A stretch of DNA of 64,000 nucleotides from Actinomycetota bacterium. Its GTDB lineage: Bacteria; Actinomycetota; Actinomycetes; Nanopelagicales; Nanopelagicaceae. The notes under the pieces were generated by a model, which made no database searches, was not told where the DNA came from, and worked only from the letters and a program-made list of their open reading frames with translations. Position 1 is the stretch's first letter. Each line of letters opens with the position of its first letter. The position numbers and the translations under genes were made by a program. Below are positions 63,291 through 64,000 of the stretch, one piece after another. Location: NCBI GenBank assembly GCA_002737595.1, contig NSHZ01000002.1, forward strand, positions 6,052-70,051. The letters run 5' to 3'.

Positions 63291-64000
63291 GCTCTTACGC
63301 CTATCTCGGACCAGCCGGAACTTTTACCGAGGCCGCACTTAATCAACTTATGAAACCCAGTGATACGAAGTTAGCTTTTGCCAACACGACAGCAGCTCTC
63401 GATGCAGTGCGTAGCGGCGTTGTTGTGGGTGCCTTGGTGCCTATCGAAAACTCGGTTGAGGGATTCGTGGCCCGCACTCTTGACGAACTAGTCATCGGAG
63501 AGCCTCTGGTAATTATCGCTGAGACAACAATGCCAGTGGAATTTGCTCTTATTGCGCAGCCAGGGGTAGTCCTGGCTGAAATCACCAAGATTGCTACGCA
63601 TCCCCATGCTGAAGCGCAGTGTCGTACTTTTATTGCAAAGAATCTTCCGCACGCGGAAGTATTAAACAGCTCTTCTACCGCTGCGGCTGTAGAGGAAATT
63701 GCGCAATCTAAAGATCGTACTCGTGGTGCTATCGCGGCCAAGGTTGCTGCCGATCACTATGGGCTAGAAGTCTTAGTAGAAAACATCGGCGACAACAATG
63801 GTGCTGTAACAAGATTCGTTCTGGTAACGAAAATTGGAAAGATCAACGAACGCACTGGACACGATCGCACTTCACTTGCCATTTTTATTGGGGCCGATCA
63901 TGCTGGAGCGTTGCTAGAAATTCTCAACGAGTTCGCAGTGCGTGGAGTGAACCTCACATTTATTCAATCACGACCCACGGGTGCTGAACTTGGCTCGTAC
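63287..64000 (+). CDS. pheA: Prephenate dehydratase (3' end beyond the window)
   Basis: At least 238 residues; the window ends inside the gene. The dehydratase domain starts YAYLGPAGTFTEAAL and includes VPIENSVEGFVARTLD and DNNGAVTRFVLVTK (the T-R-F catalytic motif). An ACT domain begins at about 205 (TSLAIFIGADHAGALLEILNEF) with the phenylalanine-binding region near QSRP. It makes phenylpyruvate for phenylalanine, which an aminotransferase such as the HisC/Pat protein at 12689 could finish. It is a single-function form without chorismate mutase. ATG 63287 overlaps the DUF4446 stop. Confidence 0.94.
   Translation, partial: MSSYAYLGPAGTFTEAALNQLMKPSDTKLAFANTTAALDAVRSGVVVGALVPIENSVEGFVARTLDELVIGEPLVIIAETTMPVEFALIAQPGVVLAEITKIATHPHAEAQCRTFIAKNLPHAEVLNSSSTAAAVEEIAQSKDRTRGAIAAKVAADHYGLEVLVENIGDNNGAVTRFVLVTKIGKINERTGHDRTSLAIFIGADHAGALLEILNEFAVRGVNLTFIQSRPTGAELGSY

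Overview
The window comes from the chromosome of an actinobacterium and spans the replication origin. The evidence is gene content and order: crgA, DUF5318, DUF4446, DUF5926, DUF6049, DLW-39, myo-inositol-1-phosphate synthase, a mycothiol-type DinB-like protein, PASTA kinase pknB with pstP, dciA next to recF, and cwlM/murJ beside the origin. GC is moderate, genes are tightly packed, and stop/start overlaps (ATGA, GTGA, TTGA) and overlapping convergent 3' ends are frequent. This fits a streamlined lineage such as the freshwater Nanopelagicales (acI) or a relative, but no 16S gene is present, so that placement is inference.

Layout. 1-4000: the end of a secreted-type protein, a Phd/RelE-type toxin-antitoxin pair, a two-component system, and dcd with a phosphoribosyltransferase. 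4045-9200: tRNA-Gly(CCC), a proline racemase-family epimerase, a low-molecular-weight phosphatase, a FadE5-like acyl-CoA dehydrogenase, a nitrilase-family amidase and a mycothiol-type DinB protein. 9201-15566: a three-gene 2-oxoacid dehydrogenase operon, a HisC/Pat aminotransferase and two EamA transporters. 15559-19964: dnaB, rplI, rpsR, ssb, rpsF and endonuclease IV. 19961-26296: a FemX-like transferase, an alanine-racemase-like protein, a class A PBP, DUF5318, a PadR regulator and ino1. 27574-37964: cca, Nudix, DUF6049, murJ, trxB, trxA, cwlM, an aminotransferase and ddl. 37951-42749: parB, parA, rsmG, jag, yidC, yidD, rnpA and rpmH. 42750-52324: dnaA, dnaN, recF, dciA, gyrB and gyrA. 52361-58204: tRNA-Ile, DLW-39, tRNA-Ala, ppiA, rhomboid, crgA, DUF881, a trpG/pabA-type gene, pknB, pstP and tRNA-Leu. 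58226-64000: a TPP riboswitch with a cytX-like permease, GDPD, DUF5926, an FAD oxidoreductase, DUF4446 and the start of pheA.

The genes form three main working groups. The first is replication and segregation: dnaA, dnaN, recF, gyrBA, dciA, dnaB, ssb, parAB with two parS sites, and many DnaA boxes. The second is cell-wall growth and its control: murJ, ddl, cwlM, PBP, the FemX-like protein, crgA, pknB and pstP. The third is translation and membrane insertion: rpmH, rnpA, yidD, yidC, jag, and the S6/S18/L9 proteins.

The most unusual non-coding signal is a helically spaced row of six DnaA-box-like 9-mers (17061-17122) upstream of dnaB, well away from oriC. Also notable are recurrent promoters of the form TANNNT-N6/7-start codon (leaderless mRNAs), an alanine-racemase-like protein that lacks the catalytic tyrosine motif, a PadR/ino1 operator palindrome, and parS sites inside and beside the parA operon. 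I saw no CRISPR array, insertion sequence or prophage.
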